64,000 nt of DNA from Polyporus tsugae. Taxonomy: Eukaryota; Basidiomycota; Agaricomycetes; Polyporales; Polyporaceae. Where the stretch lies: positions 1,984,001 through 2,048,000 of the forward strand of contig JAHRBS010000007.1 of the NCBI GenBank assembly GCA_024305745.1, written 5' to 3'. How positions within the stretch are numbered: position 1 is the stretch's first letter; each line of letters begins with the position of its first letter. The notes below the pieces were generated by a model. It saw nothing but the letters and a program-made list of their open reading frames with translations. It ran no database searches and was not told where the DNA came from. The translations under genes and the position numbers were made by a program. Below are positions 1-12,236 of this stretch, piece by piece.

Positions 1-646
1 TGGGCCGCGGCGGAGTGGATGGCAAAGACAGGGCGAAAAGAAGCGGACGTGCTTGCGGGCGAGGAACTCGTGTTCAAGAACGAGAAGAGCAAGGCAGCGG
101 AGTTAGACGGCATGGTAGCGCCGACAGAGAAGATCATTGCGCCGCTGTTCAACATAGTGAGTTGAGTTTGTTTGTTGTCGTGCGCTGAGCGTGGTGTGTG
201 ACGGGGCTGCAGGAGGACGACTCGAAGGTTACACTAGTCGAGCTTGGAAACGTCATCGCGTCCTACTTCGGCACCACCTTCGACTTCCATAACTTCATGA
301 CCAACGTCGCCGCAAAGGTCCGTTATTCCTCTTTTGTTTCTTCTGTTCATTCGAGTAACATGCCTATTTCTAGTTCCGCCTCGAGGACATCATCGAGGAC
401 ATTAACGAGGTCCATGTTAGCACCTGGACAACGATGATCACCACCTCCAACCCGCCCGTCCCCAACACCCAGTTCTCGTCCTACATGGATATGTCCGCCC
501 TCAAGAAGCACGTCGTCGCCTTCAACGCCGCCAAGCTCAAGAACATCGTTGGATACCAGCTCAAGCGACCGCAGTTCAACCACGACGCCATCGGCGACAT
601 GGTCGAGAAGCTGAAAGCTGAGCACAGCTGGCCAAACAACTCGTGA
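1..646 (+). CDS. C-terminal part of a probable NAD(P)-binding (extended SDR-like) protein
   Basis: This is the 3' end of a gene that enters from the left edge. Three exons are readable: 1-157, 213-317 and 374-646, joined by introns of 55 and 56 nt with GT..AG borders. The stop is TGA at 644-646. The partial product opens with WAAAEWMAKTGRK and ends in KLKAEHSWPNNS. No catalytic motif lies in the visible part. The general look (a helical C-terminal tail with an EWM..TGRK segment) reminds me of C-termini of fungal epimerase- or reductase-like Rossmann proteins, but I cannot prove this without the missing N-terminus. The exon structure is well supported; the function is a weak guess. The gene is convergent with the GBF1-type gene that ends at 1328. 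Confidence 0.5.
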
Positions 647-1327
647 CCCACCCTACGCAGTCCCTGCTACTTTTGGTGTTGCTGCCATTGCTTTCTGCTC
701 GTTGAAATCGGACTCTGGGTCGTGTGGATGCTGTCGCTGTGCCATGGACGGAAAGTGCACATGTGTTGTTGGCGTGCTCTCGTGCCAACCAACCATCTAT
801 CTAATGATGTTATGAATGAGTTATGTGCTACGGATGTCGTCCTGTATACGTCTCTTTGTCACCACTATCTACTACGTACTTCTCCACTGTCATGTTCGTC
901 GTCGTCTGTCACCTCACCCACCCCCATCCCCGCATACCCGTAGCACTCGTCGCGCTCGACCTCGTTTTCTGCTCTCTAGCGCACTAATCCTTTCGCATAA
1001 TTGCTTGTTACTACCGCTCATCTCTCTACTATCCAACCTGTTGTTTCAATCCCACAGCATTGTCATCACTCTGTTGTTATTCCGACTCTGCGACCCACTT
1101 CTCACGCTGATCTGCCTATCGTCGTTTGCGACCGCAATGCGCGATATCCGGTTATGATGCGATACAGTAGCACTCGCTTCACCACTGCCAATGAGGGTCC
1201 TCGGGCATATCAGAAGGGACGGAAGAGAGAACAGACAGATAGAAAATAAAATAAACATGCTGATGCGACGACAGCTACATTGAATGCAAGCGCAAGAAGT
1301 CCATGGTGGTGCCATATATTCATATTG
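647..1327. other. Convergent intergenic spacer, no gene seen
   Basis: This 681-bp stretch lies between the stop of the left partial gene and the stop of the Arf-GEF gene, both of which run into it. It should hold the two 3' UTRs. Open frames exist on both strands, but they have no recognisable motif and no coherent splice sites, so I call nothing here. Confidence 0.6.
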
Positions 1328-4300
1328 TCAGGGACTGGGAGCATGCGCAGTCGCAGGGACCGGCGGAGGACGGACTCCAGCAGACTTGGGCGGTGGAGCG
1401 GGGACGATCTCGTCGAGGAAGCCGGGTAGGAACCGCTCGATGCGCTCGTGCGTCGCAGCCCACAGCGCGACCTGGCGTTCCGCCCGGTCGTCCTCCGGCG
1501 CGCTCGGCGGAACGAGAAGGCCGGTGGCGTTCATCACGAGCAACACGTTCTTGAGTGACTCGGGCACGGCTTCGTACTAGACACAAACGTGATCAGCATT
1601 TACTGCTTCCGCTCCACATACAAACGGCAGCATTGCGGCATTGGGACACAGACACACGGGCGACGCGCCTCAATGCCACCTTGAGAGAAAAAGTGTCGTG
1701 GGCGCGCGAGAGGGACGTACCAGCTGATCGCGGCGATCGACATGCATAAGCCTGTCGAGCAAGTCCAGGACCTGGATCCAGAGCACGCGGATGTCGGCTG
1801 TCTGGTCCTCACGCGCCTCGAACTGCATGAACACCTTGCAGACCAGCGCCGACGCACGGAGGCGTGTCTCGGGCATTCCCATTGGGTCGCGCATGAAAAC
1901 CTGCTGCTTGAGAAGCTCGTCCAAGAGGGGGAAGATGACGCGGTTGAAGACCTCCTCAACCTGATTGTGGTTACCTTCGTCCAGAGGGAGGTGCGGGCCG
2001 AGGAGGATGCGCTGAAGGTGAACCATGGACGCATGCCTTATTTCCCGTGAAGTGTTCGAAGACTGGCGCGCTAAGGACGAGAGGAGCGGAAGGCTAAACT
2101 GACGCCAGACTGCAGGCGAGTTAGTACAGGTATGGCTACATTTGAGAAGCTTGGACTCACTAAGGTTCTTCTGCAACCCCGACGTCTCAGCGAAGCGTGC
2201 CCAGGACTTCTTGAGGTCGGCGATCATTTCTATTGCCTTGCGTCCGCGTTCGACAATCGAGGAGCTGCGTACATGTAGTTAGGAGCCTTTTCTTCATGTA
2301 CTCAAGCCGAATACTTACTTTGATGCTGTCAGCGACTGTGTCCGTCGTCCTTGTTGCTGAGCATCCACAGCGACTCCGGCTGCAGTCGCAAACTCATCCA
2401 AAGCATTGACGAGACCCGTGAAGTTGTCAGGGGTGACGAGATCTTGTGAACCATCGCCCACAAGACCTGCCAAGATGTCGAAGGACTGTCGTGACGCTTC
2501 GGGATGCGAAATTGTGGATCGTAACAAGGCAAAGACGACGTTCCATTCTGTCTGTGAGCGTACGATTTCTCTATGTTGTTGCAAGATTAGCGTCAAGCCT
2601 GCCACGACTTGTTCCGCGACAGCGCTTGCGACGGTTGGTGGTAGCCTTGCTAGAAGGTCGAAGGATAGGTATATCTGGTCACGAAGGGTATGCTGCTCGA
2701 ATGATTAGAGTATGGCACGCGTTGAGAGCGAGCACTTGATTCTCACCCGTTCCGCGAGAATGAGACATAGTCTCAATAGAGCAACGACTGCGCGCTCGAT
2801 GAGTAGGATGCTGTATTGTGTCGGTGTCGAGAGGAGGGCGGACAAGTGCTCGAAGACGATCGGCCTTGTGAAATGTGAAATGTAAGTGTGCATACTCTAC
2901 CCAAGGGCTGAACACATACCAGACTTCTTCGATATATTGAGGTGTCTGGCGCGCAATGCTGACCATGGTCTCCAACAGAAAGACGGACGCTGGGTCATAC
3001 GGCAGCGCGAACTGCCCTCCTTGAGCTGCTGCAGCTGCCGCGACTTCATCCGACTCGAGCTTCAGCTTGGCCACTGTCCGCTCATGTGCAAGCGCTTCCA
3101 GGGCGCGGACGGCTGCGACAAGGGCTTCTGGTTCCAGTTGCCTACAGGACTATTAGTGAAGGTGTGATCATACCAACAAGGGTTACTCACATTATCTGAG
3201 AGTAAAGCTCTTCCAGGCGACACGTCGAGATACAATCAACTGTGCAGAGGGTATTCTCAACGTCGGCGTCGGTAGCGTCGGGAACGAGCGCATCTGTACT
3301 CGACGCATAGGGTGTCATCAGGTACGAGGACAGCGCGGAAAGAAGGCCATCCGATCGTGGTGCTGCCCTTGCCGGCTGCCTGCGACGGAGCGGAATGATG
3401 GACGTCCCACCAAGGAAGTCCTCCATTTGGAGCATGCGATGAGGTAGCAGGGTGTGCAAGAATAACGTCTGGAACATCTCAAATATCTGGTTGAAAACAT
3501 TAGTTGAGTACCTTTTTATGCGAGACGGCTGCACCAGGCGTACCTGAGTCCAGCCTTCCCGAAGGGCATTTGCATTGCCATTGACAATGTTGAACAATAC
3601 GACAGCGGCGAGCTGGCCTTTGAAGTTGGTTCCGAACTTGACAGACAAAGAAGAGACAGTGACCGACTGGCCGTCGATATCCACCACTGGGTAATTGGGC
3701 ACCTGTGAAGGCTGAGACTCTGACAACAGCGAGGTGGCCTGAGATAGTGAGATGACGACATAGTCGAAGACATCGGGCATATCGAAGTGGTGCGCCAGAG
3801 TAGCGCACTGGCGGAAGCCGGCAATGGCTCGCTCGATTACGTAGTCGTCCTCGAACGTGATGAATGCGTAGGCGATAGCAGAGATTACCGATTTCCAGAC
3901 AGCTTTGAACATGTCTACATCGAAGAGAGCCGTGTTGCAGGTCAAAAAGTTGCCTTCAGGGGGGCGTCGTGAGTAGCAATCGGACAAACCCTTCAAGTGG
4001 GCACATACCAGCTTGCCGTGTGCGAGCGAGCAGTTCTTTCCAAGCGTACTCGAACCCGAGTTGTCCAGTGTGCTCCTCTGGCATTACAATTTCTCGCCTA
4101 CGGATCGACTCGTAGATGTTCGACTTAACGTACGGAGATGAGTAACCGACAGGTATGGTGGACAAAGGAAGCGAGCCTACCAGGAACTCGGCTGAGAAGT
4201 CAGCTCCTTCGTTGACACCTTTGAGATTGCGCTTGTAGTCCTCCAGAGTCATTCGTTTCTAGCGGGAATATTAATGAACGAAGTCAAACGTACGGAGTAC

Positions 4301-6960
4301 GTGAGAGCCTACCCTGATTTGCGGATTGTGCTGGTCAGTGTTCAACATGATGATCGAGAACGCCAAAACATAGACAGCATCCTGTGATTTGACCTCGTCT
4401 TGTTGAGAAGTGAGCACTGGTGACTATGACTTTGACTTCACAACACGACTGACCAGGCTCCGCAGCGAAGTATATCTCTGCGAACGTTTCTGTGATACGG
4501 CTGATTTGTTGCGCCTCTCCAGGTAGTCGGAACGTTTCCAGCATCTCTCTCATGGCTTCTGCGACGGTTTTCTGTAGAACTCTTTGAGTCAATGTCTCGA
4601 GTGCAGTCAAATTCATACGCACGCCTTTGAAATTCATCAGCCCGAGGAAAGCTTTGAGCAACTCGATGTGGTCGGGTTTAGACAGGAAGTCGCCGAGCAA
4701 GCGTTTGTCGACACGAGCAGAGCTTTTCAAGAACTTCGCCAGACTGAGCGGTTTGGGTTCGGAAGGGTCGCTGTAGATGAGCTTGTTCTCTTCCAGGAAC
4801 GCCAGACCGGTCTTGGGCTTAGTATTGAACTTGGCAGCCCCGGTCAAAATGAGCTTCTTCTTCGATTTGGTATCTTGCAATTGGTCTGGAGCAGGGAAGT
4901 CCTGGCACCGATATGATCCTCAATCGACCTAAAAAGCCTTGAATTGCAAACGAGATATCGTACCTGAGGCCAATTATTGCTTGCCTGACCAGAAATAAAT
5001 GTAAGCGGATAGTTTAAAAGACATGTTGCTGCACATACACCTTCAGCCCGAACAGTCATATGCCCAACGAAGGCAAGAATGAGGTCCAGGCAAAGGTACT
5101 GAGCGTTCTGTTGCTGGTAATCCGGTCCGCCAAGCCCCTGAACCAGGTAGATTCCCTACAGTCGTCTGAGTTCCCGAGTATAGTGTCCAGAGTAAATGCA
5201 CTACCTTGGCACAAAACTCGATGAGCCGCTCAAACATGTTTTCGCAGTTCATGTCGCAGTCGTAGTTGGCGTATAAGTCGACCATGAAACTCGGGTGCCG
5301 AGAGATCTGACAGAGCGTCTCCAACAATAATTCGCGGGTGTCGCCACGGGCAGGCGCAACGATGAGACGAGGTGTAGCAGGCGCCTTCTCCGGGTCGTCT
5401 TCTGGAGGTGCGAGTAGAGGAGTCCCTGGCGCAGGACTGCTGCCTCTCGAGTTAGCCAACGCCTTCTGGGTCAGAGTCGAATTCTTTGGTGGCTGAGGCG
5501 GCGTAAGCCTATCGATGGTGAAGGCAAGGAAAAGTTCGTGCTGAAGCTTGAGCTTCGGCCGCATGGTCTCGAACATCGTCGTGATCGCACGGAGGGAACT
5601 CTGGAGGACAACGGGGTGGTCCGAGCGGGCGAGTTGGAAGAGGTATTTGCAGCCATGGTCTAGAATCAGTGCAGAAAGGGAGGGATACGCGCATATACGT
5701 GCGCCGGTAGCTTCGAGCGCGACGTTGAGCGTTCGGAGTGCGGTTAAGCGTGTGGAATCCGTATGAGCTTGATCGTTAGGATCAAGGATGTTGATGAGAA
5801 CACGCAGGAGCTCGAGAATTGAGGGAAGGCCGTCTAGCATCCACAGATTCAGTTGCGAAGTGCAGAAGCGAAGCCGGGAAGAACCCACATGGTAACCGAG
5901 GAGCGCTTGGGGTTCCTGGTTGTTGTTCCTCTACCTGTTCAGGTGGTGGTGCAGACACTTCCGGGGCTTGAACTTCATTGTTCTCCGATGTCGTTCCGTC
6001 TTGCTCGCTTTGAGGCGGAGGTTCTTGGCTCTGCGCCACAGGTCCCGAAGCAGACACACTCAACTTCATCTCCCCACCCTCGACATCGTCGACGTCGGCC
6101 ACCTTCTGCTCCTCCGCTTCAGGGTCCAGTTCATGCAACCGCGCGAACACAGTCCTGACAAGCTGATGCAGTGTTCCCTCGGCAGACCGTCTGAGGATCT
6201 CTGGTGAAGTGCATATATTAACATTCGTGGCCCTTTGAAGGGCAACACTTGACCTACCGCTCAGTCGCATTTGACATGAAGTAGTTAGAACAGTCTCCAG
6301 CATTTCACAGATCTCGATGTCCCCAAGCATCCGTCCGATGCTCCCGCACATGGCGTCGCCGATCACAATCATGATCTTCAACAGGACAACCTCATCTCCG
6401 GAGGAGTCACTGGCTTCAAATTTGCAACTTGACAGTGCGCTGCTGAGTTCGGCAAGTGCGGTTTGGAGTGAAACAGCCGTAGGGCAGAATAAGCCGCATA
6501 GAAAGAAGTTATGGAGGGCCGTTAGTGCTGTAGAGGTAATGGGTCCAGTCGACAATGACGAGCGGATGATGGCGAGGAAGGGTGAAAGGAGCGTGCTGAG
6601 GGGTAACGAGTATATGTCTACGCGTGAAATGACCCTGAGTTCTGGCTTGCGGGAAGCGAGTGTCCATATGTGCGCACCTTCGATGTCCTTCACAAGGCGT
6701 TTGAGGTCCTGGAAGCCCGCCATGAGCTCCTGCTCCGTATTACCATGTCCTGACGCGTAGGTATTGGGAGCGCTTTTGGAGACCCTCAGTCCAAGGCTGC
6801 TAGCTAGTGTAGAATCGCGTGAAGTATACGAGGGTGTCGAAAGGGCCCATCGGGAGTTCTTGCGCATCATAGACGTTACCGAGAGGATCTCGGAGAGTAG
6901 AACATGTTTGGGGGAGAGGGAGAAAGCAGCCGACAAGCTGGCAAGATCAGTCGAATCCAT
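1328..6960 (-). CDS. GEA1: Arf guanine-nucleotide exchange factor, GBF1/Gea family (Sec7 domain)
   Basis: This large, multi-exon gene encodes a Golgi brefeldin-A-sensitive Arf GEF. It would load Arf1 with GTP on early Golgi membranes for COPI coat recruitment. The ATG is at 6958-6960. The N-terminal DCB region contains KNSRWALST, TGPITSTALTALHNF and SSGDEVVLLKI, and resembles animal GBF1. An HUS-type region follows (about 5.1-5.9 kb; MVDLYANYDCDMNCENMFE). The Sec7 domain spans about 4.0-4.9 kb. It carries the catalytic glutamate loop FRLPGEAQQISRITETFAE and the end motif MTLEDYKRNLKGVNEG. HDS-type sequence fills the rest, and the last exon holds PESLKNVLLVM, also conserved in GBF1. The stop is TGA at 1328-1330. 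One 57-nt intron near 6201-6257 keeps the frame open, so retention would add 19 residues. The N-terminus, catalytic core and C-terminus all match the family; individual exon borders were not all fixed. Confidence 0.93.
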
Positions 6961-7381
6961 GTTGGCCAGCCAGCGGACAAGGACAAGGACTTAGGGAAAG
7001 GATAAGAGCCAGGCACCGTCGAAGGACGGGAGGACGTGTGCAAGACGTGTCCCTGATGCTTGCGTTACGGTAGAGCGCTTCTCAGGCCACAACCGGACAG
7101 CGCTAGTTTAAGTTCAAATGTTGAACGTGAACGACGACGTCTCGAAGTTCGATGCAATTGCACTAGTTCTACGTATGTTAAACTCTTATGCACGACGGAG
7201 GAGTTCAACAACACTTGACATGTTTCCTTTTCGCTTTTGAATGCAGGGGTAGACAAACCATCCCGAGGACAAAAACTGTATTGAATGTCGAAGGACCAGA
7301 TGAGATGCGGTTAAAGTTCCCTGGTACAGTCCAAATCATAATGGATAGGCACGATACAATACAGTTGACAAAACAACGACT
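6961..7381. promoter_or_regulatory. Promoter region of the Arf-GEF gene and 3' flank of proteasome alpha4
   Basis: These 421 bp separate the start codon of the GBF1-type gene from the stop codon of the upstream proteasome gene; both are on the minus strand. No coding exon can be supported. No clear TATA box is visible. Confidence 0.5.
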
Positions 7382-8608
7382 TCATTGACCAGAACCACCA
7401 GCAGCTTGTGACATTGCGGCTTGCCCTGCTGCTGTCGCTGCGAGCCTGGAGCGCTTTCGTTCGGCCTCTGCAAGAGAACATCATTAAAGGACCGACTAGA
7501 TAACATAAACGTAACATACCAGCCTCCTTCTCACGCTCGATCTCCGCGACGATGGCCTCAATCTGGGCCAGGTCAAGACTCTGTTGGGACAGTCGTCAGG
7601 AGCGAAAAGATTGAGCTGTTAGCTGAACAATAACATACCGTGATCTTGCCATAGCTCTCCATAACGCTAATCTCAATGTTCTTCGCGCCTGTCTGCACCA
7701 CCTCCAGTAAACTCTTCACCGTAAGCTTGATGGTATCCTCTCGTGACATATCATCTTTATGATTCTTCTCGAGGAACTCGCGTACAGTCTTTGAAGAACG
7801 CCCGATGGCATTTGCCTAGACATGGTCGTCAGCTTGGTGAGAGTGCAACGTATTATGAATGATAGACGTACCTTCCAGGCACTGTAGGTACCTCCGGGCT
7901 CGGTCTGGTACAGTCGTGGCATGTCGTCGTGAGGGTCGAAGCCAACGATGAGAGTAGAGACACCGAACGGTCGAACGCCTCCAGATTGAGTGTAACGCTA
8001 CTCGCAAGTTTAGCAAGAGGTCCAGTGGCAAAGACAGCCTACTAACCTGCTGGATGCCTGCAATGTGTCTTGTGATGTACTCGACAGTAACTGGATCCTC
8101 TACAGTCAAGCGGTGACTTTGGCACTCTATCCGGGCCTTGTCAATGAGAACACGACCATCAGCGGTGAGACCTACGCAGAGTTAGCATTTCGAGAGAATG
8201 TGAACACGAATTGGGTGGCGCACCTGCGAAGGCAAGGCAGACATGATCATCCAGCATTGCGACCTTGCGGACAGTACGGGGATCTTGCAGTTGTAGGACG
8301 GACTTCTTCTCCACGCCGAGTACGACCACGTCCTTCCCTCGGACACCAACCTGTAGGCGGCATTTCAGCCTCATTGTTACATAAATGACAAAGGGGGACC
8401 CACCGCACAAGTTCCCTTGCGCACGGCCTCCAAAGCGTACTCTACCTGCAAGTGCGGACGCGATGAGTATCTCCCTAAGATCCGGGTATTCAATCGCGTA
8501 CTTGAAACAAGTGCCCATCGGGCGAGAAGACAGTCAAGGCTGCAAACGGGATGAGCAGCGGTTTACCAAGTAGTATAAACCACCATACCGCGATCGTAGG
8601 ACCTGGAC
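7382..8608 (-). CDS. PRE6: 20S proteasome subunit alpha4 (PSMA7/Pre6 type)
   Basis: This gene encodes an alpha-ring subunit of the 20S proteasome core, which gates substrate entry. The ATG is at 8606-8608. A first exon MSRSYDR is joined over a 43-nt intron to [17 protein letters not shown], the proteasome alpha signature. Later exons give [71 protein letters not shown] and a C-terminus ending in AAGGSGQ. The combination of [13 protein letters not shown] and the [17 protein letters not shown] helix is typical of alpha4 among the seven alpha subunits. At least seven exons are present. The gene is transcribed away from the ZUP1-like deubiquitinase gene, with 252 bp between the start codons. Both act on the ubiquitin system and may share regulation (inference). 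Confidence 0.95.
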
Positions 8609-8860
8609 ATGATTGTGAGATGGAGGGGGAGGATGGAGAGCAAGGGCGGGGAACTTGAGCGCGATCTTCTCGGACGCGCGTCGAGCTTGCGTCGCCTTGG
8701 GCTTCCTGCACGTGATGCATTCACGCTCATCAGGAACGCGTCTTAGGCGTCTGATCGTCTTACCCCGCTCTCCGACTCGCAGTGGACTCGCCAGGATTCA
8801 TCCCTCACCCCAAACAATACAAGCCGTACTTATACCCGTGCACATCTCGAGCGGTCTTCA
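8609..8860. promoter_or_regulatory. Divergent promoter, proteasome alpha4 / ZUP1-type deubiquitinase
   Basis: These 252 bp lie between two start codons facing away from each other. Both flanking genes belong to the ubiquitin-proteasome system, so co-regulation is plausible. I do not see a full PACE element (GGTGGCAAA) by eye. The segment contains CTCGCC-rich stretches and no obvious TATA box. Confidence 0.6.
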
Positions 8861-10856
8861 ATGGGGGACCCAACTCCTTTGACGGACGATGAAGTTGAGA
8901 TCCTTGAACACAACCACCCGTAAGTACTCGCGTGTCCTCCGCTGCGCCAGACGGCTGACCAAGAGTTCTGCAGCAATAAGTGTATATGTCAAATATGTAG
9001 CAAGGACTTGACTCCTATGACAATCCCAGAAAGGGAGTTCCACTATGAAGAACATTTCTCAGAGCCTTCTCGAGGTATGTTCACATCCCTCCTGCAACCT
9101 TGTCTCTGTAGTCACGCATACTCCCTGTAGCATCCGGATCGGGCTCCGGTATGTCAGGAGGAACTGTAGAATATCCCATTTTCCCAGCCTCGTCATCTAA
9201 ACTATCCTCCAAGCTGTCTACCGAACCATTGTCAAGGTTCAAGTCACCCTTCCGTCAGGTTTCACATGAGAAACAGAATGTCTTCTGGCATTCCTCCATG
9301 ACATCAGAACCGCCGTCGAACTTCGCTCCAGGTATATAAACATTCTTCTTGACATGAAAATCTTTTCTCAATCCCGTTTCTAGGCTTAATACGCGTCTTG
9401 AAGAAGGCACTCGGTCGATCGAATGACAAGGGTAACACCCAGCGCGCATGGCTGTGTATGGACCACGCTGTTCTTGTAGAGGGAGAACACTGGGATCGTG
9501 GATGGGGTTGCGGGTGCGTCGCTTTCTGACTCGTTGCCTATCCCGCTTAACATCATTTTATAGATACCGTAACTACCTCATGGTATGCGCTGCCCTCATG
9601 GACCAACAAATTCAACCCATGTACTTCCCATTATTGGATACGCCCAGTACTCCAGGCGTCCGAAACCTTCAAATCCTCATCGAGCGGGCTTGGAGAGACG
9701 GTACTTAGGCCTTGCCGCAGCTGCATCAAGATTTTGCTCACTCTTACTCGCAGGCTACGACCAGGAAGGCGCTGAGGACATGAGACGCAAGCTTGTGGAC
9801 ACTAGTAAATGGTTAGGCACGGCGGGTAAGTGGCCACAACGTCCCTCCCTCTTGATAATACCTGACCCATACGTTAGAGCTCTATGCTGCGTTCACATAT
9901 AAGGGAATACCGTGAGTTAATTATTTGCAGAGTTTTTAAAACTCAGCTTATTCGTATGAAGCGCACAACTAGTGGACTTTTCGAAGCTCCAGGATGGTAT
10001 GTTCGTCTTAGCCTCAATAATGATTCGTTAGTCTAAATAAATTCTCAGGCGTCGAACCGTTGTTGCAATGGGTAATTCACTACTTCTCCGACGGAGAGCC
10101 ACGGCGGAATTCGACCTCTACGACAGTTGGCGAACGTTTGCTCGGCGCTAGGGCTGTCATCGTTACCGACAGACCTCCTATTATCCTTCAGCATGACGGG
10201 CATTCTCGAACAGTTGTTGGGGTGGAACAGGTCAAGAACGGCGTCATCTACCTGCTAACATTCGATCCGGGCAGGTAGGCACTGCGCACATTAGGAATCC
10301 CTCTCTTTGCTAACGAGTTCGGGTGGTATTCCGTGTCCTGTGTACAGAAGGTTACCTTCCCACATAAGGCAAACGGGGCTCAAGTACCATGATCCAGCCA
10401 GACCTGCCGGATCTTCGAGATCTTCTCTGCCGAAGAAGGTGCCTGACTATGCCCTGCCCGACACCGTCAGTTCGCGCAAGCGCAAGTCGCCCGATCCGCA
10501 TAGTGGGAGCGTCAAGAAGAAGCGCGAGGGGAGCAGCCGTGATCGAGATGTCATTGTGATTGACGACGACGAAGACGAAAATCGCGACCGTGGAGCTAAA
10601 CCGCCCAGCAGTTCTAACCAGCGGTCCGACTCCGATACCCTCAGTCCCGCCGAAGTGCTCAAGGTTTTCCGATTAGACATCAAGACGCTGAAGTGAGTGG
10701 ACACCAGCCTCGTGGTTCGCAGTCGCTAACATGGGATGGCTTTATGTGCGTAGGAAGAACAAGAAGTACCAGATCCTATGGTTTCCTATGACCGACCCTC
10801 TGTCCGAGGCAGAGAAGCTGAACCGGCAGATTGTCACCAGCGAGAAGATCACGTAG
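8861..10856 (+). CDS. ZUFSP/ZUP1-type cysteine deubiquitinase (peptidase family C78)
   Basis: The predicted cysteine peptidase would cleave ubiquitin chains; the animal relative prefers K63-linked chains and acts in genome maintenance. The ATG at 8861 opens MGDPTPLTDDEVEILEHN. A small zinc finger follows: CICQIC, then HYEEH. The catalytic cysteine lies in HWDRGWGCGYRNYLM, with an intron splitting the glycine codon after it. The partner histidine is in QHDGHSRTVVGVEQV and the aspartate in LLTFDPG. After the core comes a basic, serine-rich tail with an NLS-like SSRKRKSP and a SUMO-interaction-like stretch DVIVIDDDEDE. The gene ends LNRQIVTSEKIT with TAG at 10854-10856. All three catalytic residues are present. 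The single N-terminal zinc finger is fewer than in animal ZUP1, and the nuclear-type tail is an extension. Confidence 0.88.
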
Positions 10857-11098
10857 TTTGCGGACAGGTCTCGTCATGAACCGAAACCCGCTGGTCCTTA
10901 GATTATACAGACCATATTCTCTATCGTAATGGATACTGGATTACAGTCGGTTCATTTTTAGCTACGATAGTTAGACGACAGGGACTAATGCTACAAGATA
11001 CAGAGATGTATGATGCTGTAGGGATACGACAACTGGAACAACAGAACGACATGGACATGAGTGGTTGGGACAATTAAATGGCGGTTTGTGGAACACGT

Positions 11099-12236
11099 TC
11101 ATGCGGTGACCACCACCTCCGCGGGACCCTCGCTGTCGAGGGCCATGTCTGCATGAGGAGACACACCACTTGGAGGAGCGACCTCTAAGCCCGCAACAGC
11201 GAACCGCAACGCCCGCTCCCAAGCTTGGTCGACCATGTAGCCTCCAGCGCGCATGATGCCCTCCCTATCCTTTCGTACGGCCTCGCTGACAGGATCGTAG
11301 TAGGTATCGCGCTGCACGAACATGTCGTCGTATGCGTAGTAGTTATCCTGCAGCGGCACGTGTGGCACGTCGGGGACGACAGTGCTCTGCGCGGCACGGG
11401 CGCGAAGCAGACGGGCACTGCTCTGGCTGAACGAGCTGGTCGACGCCGCGCGTGCGGACGCCCGTTTCTGCGCCTCCGCCCGGGACTTGGCGACGAGCCT
11501 TGCGGCATCCTTGTCGCTCGTCTCGAGCCTGTCGATGATGCCTTGCTTCGCCTTCTCGCGCTCTTCGCGCTCCTCCTCTTCGAGGCGGCGGAGCTCCTGA
11601 GCACGCAGCTCGCGTTCTTGCCGTTCGGACTCTTCTTGCTCTTGGAGGTAGCGTTGATATTCTTCTTCGCGCTTGATATTGAGCTCAGTGAGGGCGGCAT
11701 TCTCTGCTCGGTACTGTTGGATGCGAGCTTCGGTCTCGGCGACGTTAATGTCATTGATGAGATTGAAAGCTAGTGTCAACGTCAGGACAACAAAGGCCGA
11801 ACCTGAAGGAAGACCTACTGATTTCCTCAACCCATTCGAGGTAGTCATTGAACGAACGCAAGTCAGCGAAGTCCTCTCTTCGCTTATTGAATCTGCGTGC
11901 CATTAGGACATACGTTCGTGGCTCGTAAAACCGAAACGTACCCTTTGGCGATCCTCCGTCTAACGGCAACCTCCTTCTCAACGGTGAGGTCTTCGAATGT
12001 TTGCGGGGTGAACGCGAGCTTGCGGAGGATCTTGTTGCAAATAGGGCAGGGCGCGGGACCAAGGGTGAACAAGCGGTCGATACAGGACTCGCACCTACAT
12101 CCTCTATGAGATGCGACGCCCCTAGGTCCTAAAACGCATGATTCACTCACATTTTGTGGTAACATGCGCTGACCAGTAGCCGCAATTTCGGATTGAGGTA
12201 CCTGTCTGACTTGCAGACCGGACATTGGTCATCCAT
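11099..12236 (-). CDS. TFB3: CDK-activating kinase assembly factor MAT1/Tfb3 (TFIIH subunit)
   Basis: This is the RING-finger subunit that holds cyclin H and CDK7 together and tethers them to TFIIH for transcription and nucleotide-excision repair. The ATG is at 12234-12236. The N-terminal C3HC4 RING reads MDDQCPVCKS, then ACYHKM joined by a splice to CESCIDRLFTLG and PCPICNKILRK. It is followed by FTPQTFEDLTVEKEV, closely matching the MAT1 linker. The helical arch includes FNKRREDFADLRSFNDYLE and VFNLINDIN-type sequence, then a long Glu/Arg-rich coiled coil (about 11.5-11.7 kb). The C-terminus is rich in Ala and Asp and ends EGPAEVVVTA, stop TGA at 11099-11101. Order and spacing agree with the family. 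Confidence 0.93.
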
